Below, piece by piece: positions 22,047-32,909 of a stretch of 64,000 bases of DNA. Under the pieces are notes generated by a model, which ran no database searches, was not told the origin of the DNA, and was given only the letters and a program-made list of their open reading frames with translations. Position numbers and translations under genes: made by a program. Positions within the stretch are counted from its first letter, which is position 1. Every line of letters starts with the position of its first letter. The DNA lies in NCBI GenBank assembly GCA_026419785.1, contig JAODTK010005749.1, positions 298,246-362,245 of the forward strand. The letters run 5' to 3'. This DNA comes from Sclerodactyla briareus (Eukaryota > Echinodermata > Holothuroidea > Dendrochirotida > Sclerodactylidae).

Positions 22047-22379
22047 CTGTTGTATAGGTATGAAGATATGATTAGTTATTAAAAAATACACCCGATTAAT
22101 TTAATGGGCCTAACCATGAATTTCCATACAGTCTATCCCCGAGCCAACTATGGATTTTCTGCAGACGCATTTGTATTCATGCAGTATATTTTGGAAGACT
22201 TAATGCCGGCAATCAGCCTTCAAGCCAGTTATTGGGCACTGGATTTGCTTCTTCTCCATGCGCCACCACAAGGAATCACACTATTCCATTTTAAAGTCTT
22301 TGGCAGGACAGAACTGACATCATTCTCCAGAGCTCTAAGTTGGGGTTTGAAGCCTTACCACTTGACTTAAATTCCTCTG

Positions 22380-23290
22380 TTTGACTTCAATTATACACAG
22401 ATCGTTCAAATTCATTGAACCAATTGCGTAGCAGTATACATTATAAATTTCAAGGCTGGCTTGCGTACACCTATCCGATGATAAAACTGTGCCCAAATTG
22501 TAAAGAGAACATTGTCCTAATTCCACTGAGCCCCATAGCCCACACTGGGCCTGGTGTCCTAAATCCCTGTGCACCCTGAGACAGCTATAAACTATCATTA
22601 TGACAGAGGCCATCCGCATCGGTGCAACAAAATTGTAGGAGATACAGATTTTGCGATCTTCAGGTAATGGCCCTAGTAGCCCAACTACTGTGGCTCTGGG
22701 CTCAAAGTTCCTGACCGAACCCCTAATGGCACTCTACCCAAGGACCATTACATGTAATGTTGAAGGAATCAATTGAAGCTTGTGGGAAGGAGATGCCAGT
22801 TCATGGACTTTGTTGCATTCTAAATGTGCATCCGGCCCAAGTCGGACCGGGCGACCAAAACTCCTTTTAAAATCTGAAGGTACAGGACGTCTATTAACTA
22901 TCATTAGACCAACATTCAGCACTGCACAAGTAATTTGTAAGAGATACAATATTTTGTTGTTTTTTCATATCATTGGCCCTATAGCTAAATTGGGCCCTGG
23001 CCCCAAGTTCCTGACACACCTCAAGAGGCCCTCTAACCCAATGACCATTACATGGAACTTTGAGGATATCAATTGAAGCTTGTGGGAGGAGAATCATTTC
23101 AAGTACCATTATGTGAAAATTTTCAAATGGGCCCTCCGGCACCAGATGGTACTTGGCTAAACAATTCCTGAAAGTACGGCTGACAGACCCTCATAATGAC
23201 CGAACAATCAGCACTGTGCACCAAAATCTGTAGGAGATACATTTTGAAATTTCACCATTATGGCTACTTGCCACATCAATCTACCACTTC
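22380..23290. repeat. Repeat family C, tandem units
   Basis: Four to five head-to-tail degenerate units share 'caattgaagcttgtgggagg', 'catttcaagtacc', 'gggccct.gccc.aagttcctga', 'gcac.gtgcaccaaaat' and 'taggagatacat.tt'. The same family is at 4.8-5.2 kb. Non-coding, in an intron of the ARID4-like gene. Confidence 0.8.
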
Positions 23291-23849
23291 TACTGCCATT
23301 GTACTACCATCTAATAGTAATAACAGACCGCTTGTGAACCAGAGCCTAGCAGCATGGTGACAATACTCAGAATCTTCAATTAGAAATATTACCCTGCCCA
23401 ACTGTGGTTGCCCTCCCCTGGTCTTGTATAAGCACCTACTTTTTTTCAACTACTCACATATGATGGGGGTTACCCAGAGAACCAACGAATGAAGTGGCGC
23501 ACAAGGCTAGTTCACAATGCATAATCTGGACCTAAATGTTGAGGTCTGTGTGTGTAATCCACAGACATCTTTCAGCTACAAGAATTATTGCAAAATGTCA
23601 AAATCACATAAAAATACCCTTGAAATACCCAAAAGACTTAGCATGTAAATTTGGCAGACATATGCTAAGCCCCTGCTCAAGAAACATTAGGACATGCAAT
23701 TTGGCAACAATCCCATGCTTTCGTTGTACAAGGGCATGTTGTTGAGTTACACATTACCCCTATGCCCCGTTAATGAACTACGACCTGGAACCTTCAGATG
23801 GCTAAGGACGTCCCACTTCCCATAAACAATTATACCTTTAGTGAAGATC
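23291..23849. other. ARID4-like intron, no feature recognised
   Basis: No supported feature between the family C and family D segments. Confidence 0.4.
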
Positions 23850-24180
23850 AATCAAGATGAGCCTTTGAGGGCAAACGAGGCCAAAAGATTACAGATTTCT
23901 CTGTGGCACCATCATGAACCGTACAAGATTGAATCGAAAATATGTGTGTGAAACCTGAATGTAGCACCACCCCAAGGAACATTATGACATGTTTATGAAT
24001 GCACTTTGTAGGAGATACATTTTTAAATTTTGCACACATTGGCCCATTTGCCCCTTTATTAAAGACTTTATCTTGACCTGCGGTTGGAGGTGTCCCAGTT
24101 GCCGATGAACATTGATGTCTATTTGGTCAACATCCCATCCAGACCAGAGCGAACACAGGCTAAAAGAATCCAAATGTTGA
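23850..24180. repeat. Repeat family D, second copy
   Basis: See the 15,950 copy for shared blocks. Here it runs directly into the 110 bp module and family B sequence, suggesting that D, the module and B may be parts of one composite element. Confidence 0.72.
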
Positions 24181-24184
24181 GCAA

Positions 24185-25470
24185 GGATATTACAAGGCGT
24201 CGCCCCCCGGTTGTCTCGCGGTTTTGCGCGATCAGTGGTTCTTCTATCAGTCACCATGCAAACACTTTCAAGGCATCCATGTGTGGCTTTCAAATTTGGT
24301 ATTAGCAAGAGAAAGAGGGAACACCACACACACGTGCCATACATACATAAACACACATGAAAAGTGACACTAAGTTTTCTGTACTCGTTCAGGGAGACAA
24401 AAAGTGTTTTATGTCCGAATTCCCGAAAAAATTTCCAGCAAAAAGGACTTTTTCAGTTACAGCAAAGCTTGAAAACTCTTACTTCCTTACAGTTACTTCA
24501 TAAATCACATAATATCTCCAATTTGACCCTTGTTAACTTGGAAGAACAGAGGTCGGATCGAGTTGTTCGTATATGTAGACCACAGAGCTCTATCACATTA
24601 TCCGAAAAATCAACCTTTTTTTTCTTGGCACCATAACTCGAACTCTACCTTTAAAACTTCGTCATAAGAGAGATGTTGGATCAACTGAATCCCAAAATTA
24701 CCAGACAAATATAGGAACACCTAACTGCATATTCTATGTTGTACTTGTCAACGGAAACTATGGAAAAATGGCATAAGTTATTGCAAATCAGTCACATTAA
24801 AGGACCTTTAGTGACCTTGAAACGGTCGGGGAAAGTGATCCAGATGAAGGTTTACCATCTCTATAGGTTCATAGAAATTCAACCAACTGCAAATATCTAG
24901 CCATAAATTAGGCAGATTGGACTACTCAAAATGCGAATTAGTCACATTAAACGACCTCTGTTGACACTCGTCTCTCCGTAAAAATTTATCAGGATTATAA
25001 ATACAAACATCGACCTGTGAGAGTTTGATGGAAATCCCACAAACTTTCAGAAATTGCCTAATAAGATTATGCAAATGAGACTACTTAAATTGTGCTAATA
25101 TGATGCCTGGAAAATCTAATCCGTTCATTTACACTTCATAGTTGTTATAAACCCTGAATTGCATCACGAATGCATACTACTATCAAGAGATACCTTGTAC
25201 ACAGCCTTGAGGTCAATTTCTGAAATAAGCGAATAATTTATGCAAAGTATTACCGTCTTTTGGGCGTAAAAGTAGATGCACATCGGACCACTCTCCCCGT
25301 ACACCTGAACAGAGAAAGTTCAGCATGACGGCTTTCATGGTTCAGGAAATATCGAACGGCCACATACGGACAGAAAGCCGGACGGACAAACACACAGACA
25401 GACAGACAGGAAACACACATAGTTATCACTAATGTCTATTTTGAACAAAGTTAGGGAGACAAAAAATGAT
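24185..25470. mobile_element. Family B element with left module and hairpin-type tail
   Basis: It starts with the 110 bp module (24,190-24,300). Family B blocks follow ('ttgacccttgttaactt', 'cataactcgaactc', 'gaccttgaa', 'catgaatgcatactactatcaagagataccttgtacaca'). It ends in a CAGACAGA microsatellite and TGTCTATTTTGAACAAAGTT then AGGGAGACA, a weakened version of the family hairpin. Confidence 0.82.
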
Positions 25471-25494
25471 GGAATGCCATGGGATGATTACATA

Positions 25495-25522
25495 GCTCAA
25501 CCAGCCATAGCTGGTTGAGCTG
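25495..25522. repeat. Short perfect palindrome
   Basis: AGCTCAACCAGC, CATA, GCTGGTTGAGCT forms a 12 bp stem with a 4-base loop. It lies directly after a family B tail. A damaged copy lies directly after a family A tail at 6,412. It may be part of a terminal structure shared by the two families. Confidence 0.7.
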
Positions 25523-25779
25523 AAAAAACACGGAAGAAAATATAGACGTAGGTGGAAAGAGGAGTGACTGAAAGGGAGTGACCTGAAAAAAGGACCACGG
25601 ACCACCCAGGGGGATTCCAAATTTCAGGAAACAGCGGGGCCGAAGTGGGGGGCGAGGCGAACGGAAAGGATTTGGGATAATAATAATGTAAATATGACTT
25701 GGATTTCGAATCAAAGGTCACAGAGGCGGGTTATCAAGAGTAGGTTTTTAAAAGTTTAAAATTCTTATTATGTTGTCAA

Positions 25780-25967
25780 TAATTTTCAAGCATTATCATC
25801 TCATCAAAGACAACTTGCAGGCTGGATACAACAGATTGGTATATCATCGAGAGGGAGTCCAAACCCCAGTTCAGATGATTGTCCTATGTGGAGGTGTAGT
25901 CCAAAAGGTATCGGTCCATTATGCAAGAGAAATTGGGGAGACGGGGAGAATCCAATGTTGCAATAAT
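25780..25967. repeat. Repeat family E, left half (interrupted by hAT-like element)
   Basis: This half matches 7,950-8,100, with blocks 'gcaggctggataca', 'gtccaaaccccagttca' and 'agaaattggggaga'. It stops at the hAT-like insertion and resumes at 27,468. Confidence 0.8.
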
Positions 25968-27467
25968 TAGGGCCCGGAGAATCGCGTAGCGGGGAAAAAG
26001 GAGGAAAAATAACATGTTATGCGCGGGATTCGGGCGTCAGCGCGGAATAATTTCTGAAAATTGCGATTGCGAGGAAATTGTGCTTGGTTATCATGGAAAT
26101 CTAGTTGCAGTCTCCGTTTCTTTCAATATCAATTCCCTTGGTTGAAATTTGAGCGTTTTTATTTGTATAAAGTGGGATAAACTCACCAAAGACCTTAGAT
26201 AGAATCACTATTAATTGTGTTTTGCCCTTATCACGGAAATCAATTTGCAGTCCCGGTTCCTTTCAATCTCAATTCCCTTTGTTAAAACTGTGATCGTTTA
26301 TTTCATTAAGTTTGGATTTACTCACCAAGCCTTGATAGTATATTCAGTTTCAATTGTGCGAACTTTTCCGATACCAGGTCTTCAACAGAAAGAAAACCCC
26401 GGGCCAGTACTTTCCGCGAAATTGCCCACAGCGGCAGGACACCGCACCGTGCCCTGTGCAGTGGGGGTTGGACTTCTGTCAATGAAACATAAAGGGAGCT
26501 TGTGTTCTGGCCCCCTATGTCTTAATGGTGGAACGTTTGTCGAGGCACGTGGACGGGAATTAATTAACTCACGACAGCGGACACCACACATGGGGTTACA
26601 GTGCCGGTGCCTTAATTTATGTTCCTATTTGGGACAATAGCGGCGGAAGAAGAGGTGATGTTTAGCCGAGTATCCGTGTGTGTGCATAGTTGACGCAGTT
26701 CGAGTGTTTTTCATTGTTGATGTGTGAGGTACACAATTGTAGAGCGGTTCGGTAACATCACCGTTCGATCATCTCTCCGACACACACTGTACTAACGTTC
26801 TATGGGGGGTTTTCGCATGGCCCAAAAACGCTACTCGAGCGGTAGGGTAGCGGGTCGCCGATCACTAAAATGTTGGTGGCCGGTGACTCGCGTAGACCTA
26901 CGCTACTCAATGCCATGAATGAATGGTGAATTCACCAATTTCTCAGTGGGTTCAACGATGATAATTATTAGTGTCTTCGCAATGATTTACAGCCCATTCA
27001 CAATCAAATTCCAAGCCTTGTCTTGCTTCGGTTATCAAGCCAAATCAAGGCATGGTTGATGGGGTAGCATATTGACATCGTCGGTTGAGTGTTTGGCTAC
27101 TAATATGTGCAGTGTATAGGGCGGTGCACAGCATATAATGATATAACATAGTATATGTGACGGGGAATGACAGACGATCGTTTTGTGAGTTATTTATAGG
27201 GAGGGCGGGTCGGAGAGGGGGGGGGGGGGGGAAGGGGAAGAGGGTGGATGCCCAGCGCATGTGGAATATATCAGTGTAAGTGGAATTCAAAGTTAACTGT
27301 CAGTGCTCGAATCAGTAAGCCAGACTTTCACGGAACAGGTAAAAATGGCGCGGAATTGTGCGGAAAAACGGCGATCTAGCGAGCATAAACTGCGCGAAAG
27401 ATGCGGAATTTGCAGACTTGCGCGCGGGATTTAACCATTTCACAACGCGGGATTCTCCCGGGCCCTA
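25968..27467. mobile_element. Non-autonomous hAT-like DNA transposon, 1.5 kb
   Basis: The ends are inverted repeats: TAGGGCCCGGAGAATCGCG at the left, and the right end reads TAGGGCCCGGGAGAATCCCG in reverse. Flanks are GCAATAAT on the left and CAATAATG on the right, sharing CAATAAT, compatible with an 8 bp hAT-type target duplication that has taken a one-base slip. The corresponding uninterrupted site CAATAACG is visible at 8,101-8,108 in another family E copy. Inside are a diverged tandem duplication (about 137 bp, 26,080-26,360), a G-run and no transposase frame, so it depended on an autonomous relative. Confidence 0.85.
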
Positions 27468-28400
27468 CAATAATGAGGACATCACACCATAGGACAACCC
27501 AGGAAGTTATGTCATTGTAGTTCAATGGTTCATCTCGTTGATAAGTCAACATTTAGCAGACGTTCTGTTGTCTTGCTCTCACCAAAGTAACCATCAACAC
27601 CTACCAACCCACCTTATAGCAATCCTCCCCATAGACTGAATGCTGTTCGAAGTAAATAACTTGTGAATTCAATAGAAAACAAGAAGTTTGCAGGGTGTTA
27701 TGTATGACAGTTATTGTGATTGAATGATGGGATGCTTTTCGATCTGCCACAATACCACTACACAGACTTCAAAGGACCTGTAACTCTGAACAGGAAGTAT
27801 ATGATGAACTTTTGGGTTTGGCTGACGCATTCAGTTTTTCTCCAGCAATGTATTAGCCTCTTTACAATCCATCTTGCAGTGTTCTTTAACGATCTGTGAC
27901 CAGGCCTATATAACTAGACCGCAAAGGGTGCAATGAAAAAACAGGAGGTTCATTGCATTGGACATAGCAACGTGCTTGCAGACTAGACATGAACATTGTT
28001 CTTCAATCTGCAAACAAAATTTGAATGCAGTTGAAAGAACGAAAAGGTGAATTCGACCATTATACTGTTCCTTACTAAAGGAGAAAAAGGAGATATAGAA
28101 GTAAAGTGAGTATAATTTGTGCAATAGAGTAATACAGCATCAATATATGGACTTGTTCAGCAGGTATATCAACAATAGCAATTGCTGATGTTATTCTCAA
28201 GCATTCAAATAGCTTGGTGTGTCGCATTGCAAAATGCTCCTCAAAATGAGCAAGTTTGCTACACTTTGGGACGTGCTCAGCAGTCAGTTTGTACACAAAA
28301 ACTATAGACAGCATACAGGTTTCGACAATTCTCCTAAATTGCGACACAAAGGGTCTGGCCACTATTTCAAATGCTGGCTATTCTAGACATAGATTGAAGG
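27468..28400. repeat. Repeat family E, right half
   Basis: This half continues the family E sequence after the hAT-like element: 'ggacatcacaccataggaca', 'accaaagtaaccatcaacac', 'aagtttgcagggtgtt' and 'ggacctgtaactctgaacagg', then from 28,200 the 'tgtcgcattgcaaaatgctc' section shared with 58.87-58.98 kb. Confidence 0.75.
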
Positions 28401-28473
28401 CTGCAGTATGGGCCTAAAAAACTGGTACCAGTTCCAGAAACTGTCAGTATCCAAACAAACACTACTCACTTCC

Positions 28474-28563
28474 CATGGGAGTGATGGGTCACCATTAAAC
28501 ATCTTCCCATGGGAGGATGGGTCACCATTAAACATCTTCCCATGGGAGTGATGGGGTCACATT
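28474..28563. repeat. 36 bp minisatellite, 2.5 copies
   Basis: The unit CTTCCCATGGGAGTGATGGG then 'tcaccattaaacat' is repeated, with single-base slips between copies. Confidence 0.85.
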
Positions 28564-28870
28564 TAAACAACCTCTTCACCTCAGACTGTTCTTGCCAGTT
28601 GTGAGCTTCGTCTCAACCTGGCTTGACAGCTGAACCGGGTCATCAAGGAGAGTAACATCACCTGCAGAGTAACATCACTACCATTGTAATCTCAGATCCC
28701 ACTAGTAGCTTCTAGTCTTCTTTGTTGACCAAATTCAATGATAAAGTGAATAGTGTTACACTAAATAGCACCGCTTCATGTTGACGGCAGCTGAGCATAT
28801 TGTCCTTGTTTTCTACTTTTTTTGGCCTTACATAACCAATCATCAGAGATTTTGGGCAAATCTAGAGTTA

Positions 28871-29410
28871 AATTGTTTTGCGGATGACACTGAGTTGTAT
28901 CGGGAAGTGACTTTGGAAATGATGTTGCAACGTTTTCAAAGGAACTAGACCGAATCTCAAAATGGTCTTCGATTGGCAAATGTTTCCCAATGTCGATGAT
29001 TGCAAAGAGGCAGGTCAGCGATTATTAATTCAGCGTCCTCCAATTTGAAGTCAAGGAATTCATGTAGTAAATTCGGAAGAGATATAGTGGTTTATTTCGA
29101 TTCTACATTGAAATCAGAACAAAGTGTGCGGAAGATGTAGAGAAAAGGGTTATTGGTTTTGCAGTCTATCTTGATAGAGACTTTTGTCAGGCTGTTCAAG
29201 CAGTTGGTTAGACCTCCACTGGGGTTTCCGTGAAAGTGTGGAATTCCTTATTCGCGAAAGAAAAGCTGGCTAATGAGCGTGTTCAAAGGAGAGCTATGAG
29301 ATTAATTCACTGTCTGTGAGATGCTGTATGAGGGAAGAATAAAGGTATGCTCGGACTGAAATGGAGCTAGGGCAACGTCAGGGTGATTGATCCAGATTTT
29401 TCAAAAGTCG
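28871..29410 (+). pseudogene. Non-LTR retrotransposon reverse-transcriptase remnant
   Basis: In shifting plus-strand frames the sequence reads LNCFADDTELYREV, DVATFSKELDRISKWS, GKCFPMSM, then FKQLVRPP, VWNSLFAKE, NERVQRRAMRLIHCL, and later MLGLKWS. These follow the C-terminal half of reverse transcriptases of the Jockey/CR1/L2 type. FADD (28,877-28,888) is the catalytic motif, ELDRISKWS the following helix, and LVRP..G..VW......LE.VQRRA.RLI the thumb region, with the LGL...R..GDLI end also faintly visible. No endonuclease or earlier RT motifs are present and frames are broken many times, so this is a dead 5'-truncated copy in an ARID4-like intron, antisense to the gene. Confidence 0.85.
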
Positions 29411-30674
29411 TAGGCTTGTAGGCCTATACTTGAATACTCTAATGCTACCATAATAGGTCACTAGTTTGTGTTTCACTAGCGTTATGGCAAGCTTGCGCCT
29501 CGGTTCAATGCCAAGTTATGGGTGGTGGCCTGTGTGGAAACTTAGTTTTCAGTAGCAAAGCATCAGTAAATTCAGTGGATGCTCGGCTATCCGATGTAAA
29601 GCCTGTCGTGCTGATATCGGAAGATCGATGTATGATCCCATTATCGGGTAGAGCCCTAATATTACATACTTGAACTTTCACATCCCGGTTGCTCTACCAG
29701 AATTGTCCCCGCAGCTTATCTGCAATCTTAGAGGAACAAAGACATGTATCTTGCTGACCGTTGTTGAGCGCATACAAGAATTGCTGCTCTGAGTGTATTC
29801 ACACGGACAAATTTTCTCTTCGAATAGTTACATGTATTTGCCTTCTCATGTTAATATATTTACTGCATGGTTTGCTCTCAAGAACAAGTCTTGCTTATTT
29901 TCAGATGGGGAGATTCTTCGGAGTTCTGTGTTCTTCGCCCCTTAGTTGCTCCTGATTCTATCCTACTAAACAACCAAAATCTACCATATTGACCAGTTTC
30001 AAATGGCATTGAGGATGGTCGCATCAAGTAGTTCTTAAAAAAGGTTTGGGGGGCAGTGACCACGGCATTGAATGGTTTGCAAGTGACTACATGTGTCATA
30101 TGATTGATTGCATTATAACCAACATTTCCACCTCCCAGGCAACCCTCTTGATAGGCAGGAAGAACTATCGGCAAATAACGCCCCTACTTGCCCACATGAT
30201 AACCAGCCGATGATGGTTCAGATGCATTATAGTAAACTAAAATTATTGGACAGACCAACCATACATGTACAGGGAAGCAAGATGGAAATTGCAAGTTACA
30301 CAACTGAATCATTGTTCTTTGGAAATTTTGTCAAAAAGAGAATACCAATGATCATTGTGGAGTGAGTTGTGGGTTTTTTTTTAAATAGATTCCACTCGCT
30401 TATTTTTAAAACTAGGTGGGTTGTATTTACCAATGCTTCGGCTATAAGGCCATCAGCTCATAACTTTGTAATCCCTATCCATAGCGTCTTCCTAAGTTTT
30501 AGGATACTTTTTTCCATCCCTCATCATGCAGGCTCCCCTCACAGTGACAGTAGTAGTTTTTTTTTTTTTTTTTTTTTGGCCTAGTACTGATGATAGCAAG
30601 GTTACCACAGCTATGCAACTCTATAGCGGTCATAGCATTATGGTCATTTTCTAGCCAGACAGCTCTTTTCTTAC
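29411..30674. other. ARID4-like intron; poly-T tract
   Basis: No gene recognised. A T22 tract at about 30,558-30,579 could be the A-tail of a minus-strand retroposon, but the adjacent sequence shows no tRNA-like head. Confidence 0.4.
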
Positions 30675-31431
30675 CTTCGAGCCCGCTGGCAAACGGAGAC
30701 TCCGTCCGAATTCGAACGTTTTTTTTATTCCTGTCAGATCTGGAGACCTGGTGTGCATAGAGAGATGTCGAGGTGATCGCTTCCCTGACAGCTCCAGGGG
30801 ACCCGGGGAGGGGGGAAGGAGAGACTGGTCGTGCAACTATCTTTGGGCTGACTGAAGGAGGGCGCCCTCGCTTTGATGGGGTCTTCCCTTTGTCATCGTT
30901 GCCCTGTCTTCAGATGACTTCTTATCCTTGCTGGCGGTTTCCTCCCTCTTGGTACTTTGTTCTCTGCTGTTTTGGCTGAAGTTTACTCTTCTGCTTCAAG
31001 AGCTTCTGGAAGTGTTCAGCCCGTTCTTTTTCTTCTGCTTTTTCACGTTTCTCCCGTTCCTCACGTTCTCTTTTCGCGCTCTTCTCCTCCTTTATCCTAG
31101 CCTCTCTCAGAGTCCTTTTTTCATTCCTCAGCCTTTTTTTTTTTCCTTATCCAGCCTCTCCCTCCTTGTTTCTCTTCGACTCCTTCGTCCCTAGCTTTCT
31201 TGACTCTCTCGACTACTGCTGCCTCTCCAGATCCTCAGGCGTTCCTGTCTTTCCGCGTTCCATCTCTCGCTGCTTCAGCTCCCGCCGAGCTTTCTGGTGC
31301 GAAGCGTCTCTCCCTCCGCTTCTCCACGGATGACAGGATCCGGTCAGCGGTCACCACTCATCATAACGGACTCAGCCCTGGTAGTGTACAGAAATCTTGC
31401 ATTCTTGTCAGTACCGTAACATCTACAGAAT
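30675..31431 (-). CDS. ARID4: ARID4-like exon: second half of chromobarrel, Lys/Glu/Arg coil and KRGRPP motif
   Basis: Near the 5' end the sequence reads VHYQGW, RYDEWVTADRIL and SSVEKRRERR, with single-base slips between them. This is the family's [20 protein letters not shown], including the aromatic W and Y-DEW positions. A 350 nt Lys/Glu/Arg-rich stretch follows (for example REREEREKREKAEEKERAEH), then GNDDKGKTPSKRGRPPSVS, an AT-hook-like motif at the place where vertebrate ARID4 has SKRGRPPL. The donor is CGAAG then GTAAGA. The acceptor CACCAACAG is acceptable; another AG lies upstream. At least four frame breaks occur. The plus strand has a false donor-like CAG/GTGAGT at 31,461. Confidence 0.92.
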
Positions 31432-31732
31432 CTGTTGGTGTTGATAATGGTGTAGACAGGTGAGTGGGTAATCACCTGGAAGCACTCCATGGCCAGATTT
31501 CACACACAGTTATGATGATATGGGTTGAGCATTCCATCAACGATAATGCTGACGGTATCCGTTAGGAACTTGGACTCTAGGTCTGGGAATTTAATCCTTT
31601 ATAAAATTTCTTACAAACCCCAGATGTTTTATCCTTACAGATGAATTTCAGTTCAGACAGGTTTGATGCCTCAATTTGTAACCTATAGTTCAAACTGCTT
31701 CATTGTCGACACCTAGATTTACATAATGTCAG

Positions 31733-31995
31733 GTTTATTATAGTGTTCACTACCGAAGTGTTCAAAGCGCTTACAGACATTACAACAATAATAGGAACCA
31801 GTTACGCACTCCGACAATCCCGGAGAGTATATGCCCGCAGCTATAACCAGCGCGGGTTGTGTTCTGATACCTCACGGTCACATTTTGTACACCTGAGTGG
31901 AGAGAAGCAAGCAGGATATTAATTACCCTTGCTCAGTACAACTTGGCGGGCTCGAACCCACAAAACTCTGGATTCCAAGCTTCGACCACCTAGAT
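31733..31995 (-). mobile_element. tRNA-like SINE
   Basis: On the minus strand the right part reads GGTGGTCGAAGCTTGGAATC CAGAG (in two parts), then GTGGGTTCGAGCCCGCC, a good tRNA-type T-arm with a near-perfect Pol III B box (GGTTCGAGCCC). The body carries 'accagcgcgggttgtgttctg' and 'tgcccgcagctataa', and it ends at 'caaagcgcttacagac'. This is a common layout for tRNA-derived SINEs. The A box is degraded. It lies between the two chromobarrel exons. Confidence 0.75.
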
Positions 31996-32356
31996 TTTCC
32001 TTTTTTTTGCCTCCATCTTATCAACAAACAACCTAGTGAAACGTGGGATACATTGATTTCATTTCCAAAAGGTGCGTCCAGTTTAAAAAGGCTGTAATGA
32101 TGGTGCTATGGGGAGAGTCTCGTCCATACCCAAACGACATTGTGCCTAAGCATGCCACACTTGAACTTCAACATTATCATATAAATAAATTCCCACTCTG
32201 CTAACATGTTTTTTTTTAACTCTTTCAAATGAACATAGGCACTTTGAACAGGCATTCATGGCTTTATTACATAACAACTGAAGATAATACAGCATATGAA
32301 CAGCAGTCCGTTTGCCTCACTATAACAACTGGAAAGCAATGTGAATATGAAATTAC

Positions 32357-32455
32357 CTTTGCTTCATATACTTTGTGTGTCTTCTCCCTTTTGCCATACT
32401 GAACCTTGACCTTCTCACCAATTTCAAATCAGGGCTTGCGCATTGTCCTCCTTCT
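32357..32455 (-). CDS. ARID4: ARID4-like exon: first half of chromobarrel domain
   Basis: After acceptor CCATTTCAG the exon gives KEDNAQAL and then, one frame over, EIGEKVKVQYGKREKTHKVY ending EAK at the donor (AAAG then GTAATT). Vertebrate ARID4 reads [20 protein letters not shown] at the start of its chromobarrel, and the VKV.YG+...K.YEA pattern is the same. This domain is a methyl-lysine reader, and the tyrosines of YGK and YEA sit where the family's fold has aromatic residues. One base change is needed between the acidic lead-in and the domain. The 99 nt exon leaves in phase 0. Confidence 0.93.
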
Positions 32456-32756
32456 CTGAAATGGATTATGGATAGGATTAATTGAATTATTTGCTTGAGA
32501 TCGCGGACTTAATCAACCATATGATTAAAACATTACGTCAAAATTTGCAAAGAAGAACCCCTACCACACAACATACTGTTGAAAAAATTCTTTGTGGGGC
32601 CCTCTTTCATCTTCTCTGCCAAATTGCCTCTTGCCACAATCTATATGCCTGCAGCCCAGCTCCAATATTAACATTTTCCTGCAGGCCACATGCCACAGAA
32701 TGGCGAGGCATCTAAATGAATTTTATTACGAAATATTGTGAAGTTAGTGCCCTTAC

Positions 32757-32909
32757 TCTCGAGAGGCTCGCTTTGAATACTGCCTTGGGGGCCACGGTGC
32801 TCGGTTTCCCCCACAGCTTATGTGGTGTCTGCTTCTGTTCTGATGTTCTTGCTTTCCTGGGAATCTTCTTCCCTCACTCTTCTGCCTCTACGGTTCTGCT
32901 TTCGCTTGT
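32757..32909 (-). CDS. ARID4: ARID4-like exon: basic/acidic linker before chromobarrel
   Basis: The frame reads KDKRKQNRRGRRVREEDSQE, then SKNIRTEADTT. A change of frame then gives AVGETEHRGPQGSIQ and SEPLES before a GTAAGG donor. Vertebrate ARID4 has a similar RGRRR motif in the linker between ARID and chromobarrel (SPRGRRRIARD). The acceptor is TTCTTTACCTTCAAAG, which ends AAG rather than CAG. The assignment rests on position, strand, charge pattern and the RGRR motif rather than on a compact domain, so it is less secure than its neighbours. One in-frame stop is attributed to an indel. Confidence 0.65.

Noticed and set aside
21111-22071. Plus-strand Ser/Leu/Phe-rich open frames up to 222 codons
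   Set aside because: They are the antisense of the Lys/Glu-rich ARID4-like exon, which has proper splice sites on the minus strand. Purine-rich coding strands produce such shadows.
30928-31463. Plus-strand open frames and a CAG/GTGAGT donor at 31,461
   Set aside because: They lie antisense over the chromobarrel and charged exon. The minus strand has recognisable domain residues; the plus strand has none.
31947-31960. Functional tRNA gene
   Set aside because: A good B box is present, but the A box and acceptor stem do not pair, so this is a SINE head and not a tRNA gene.
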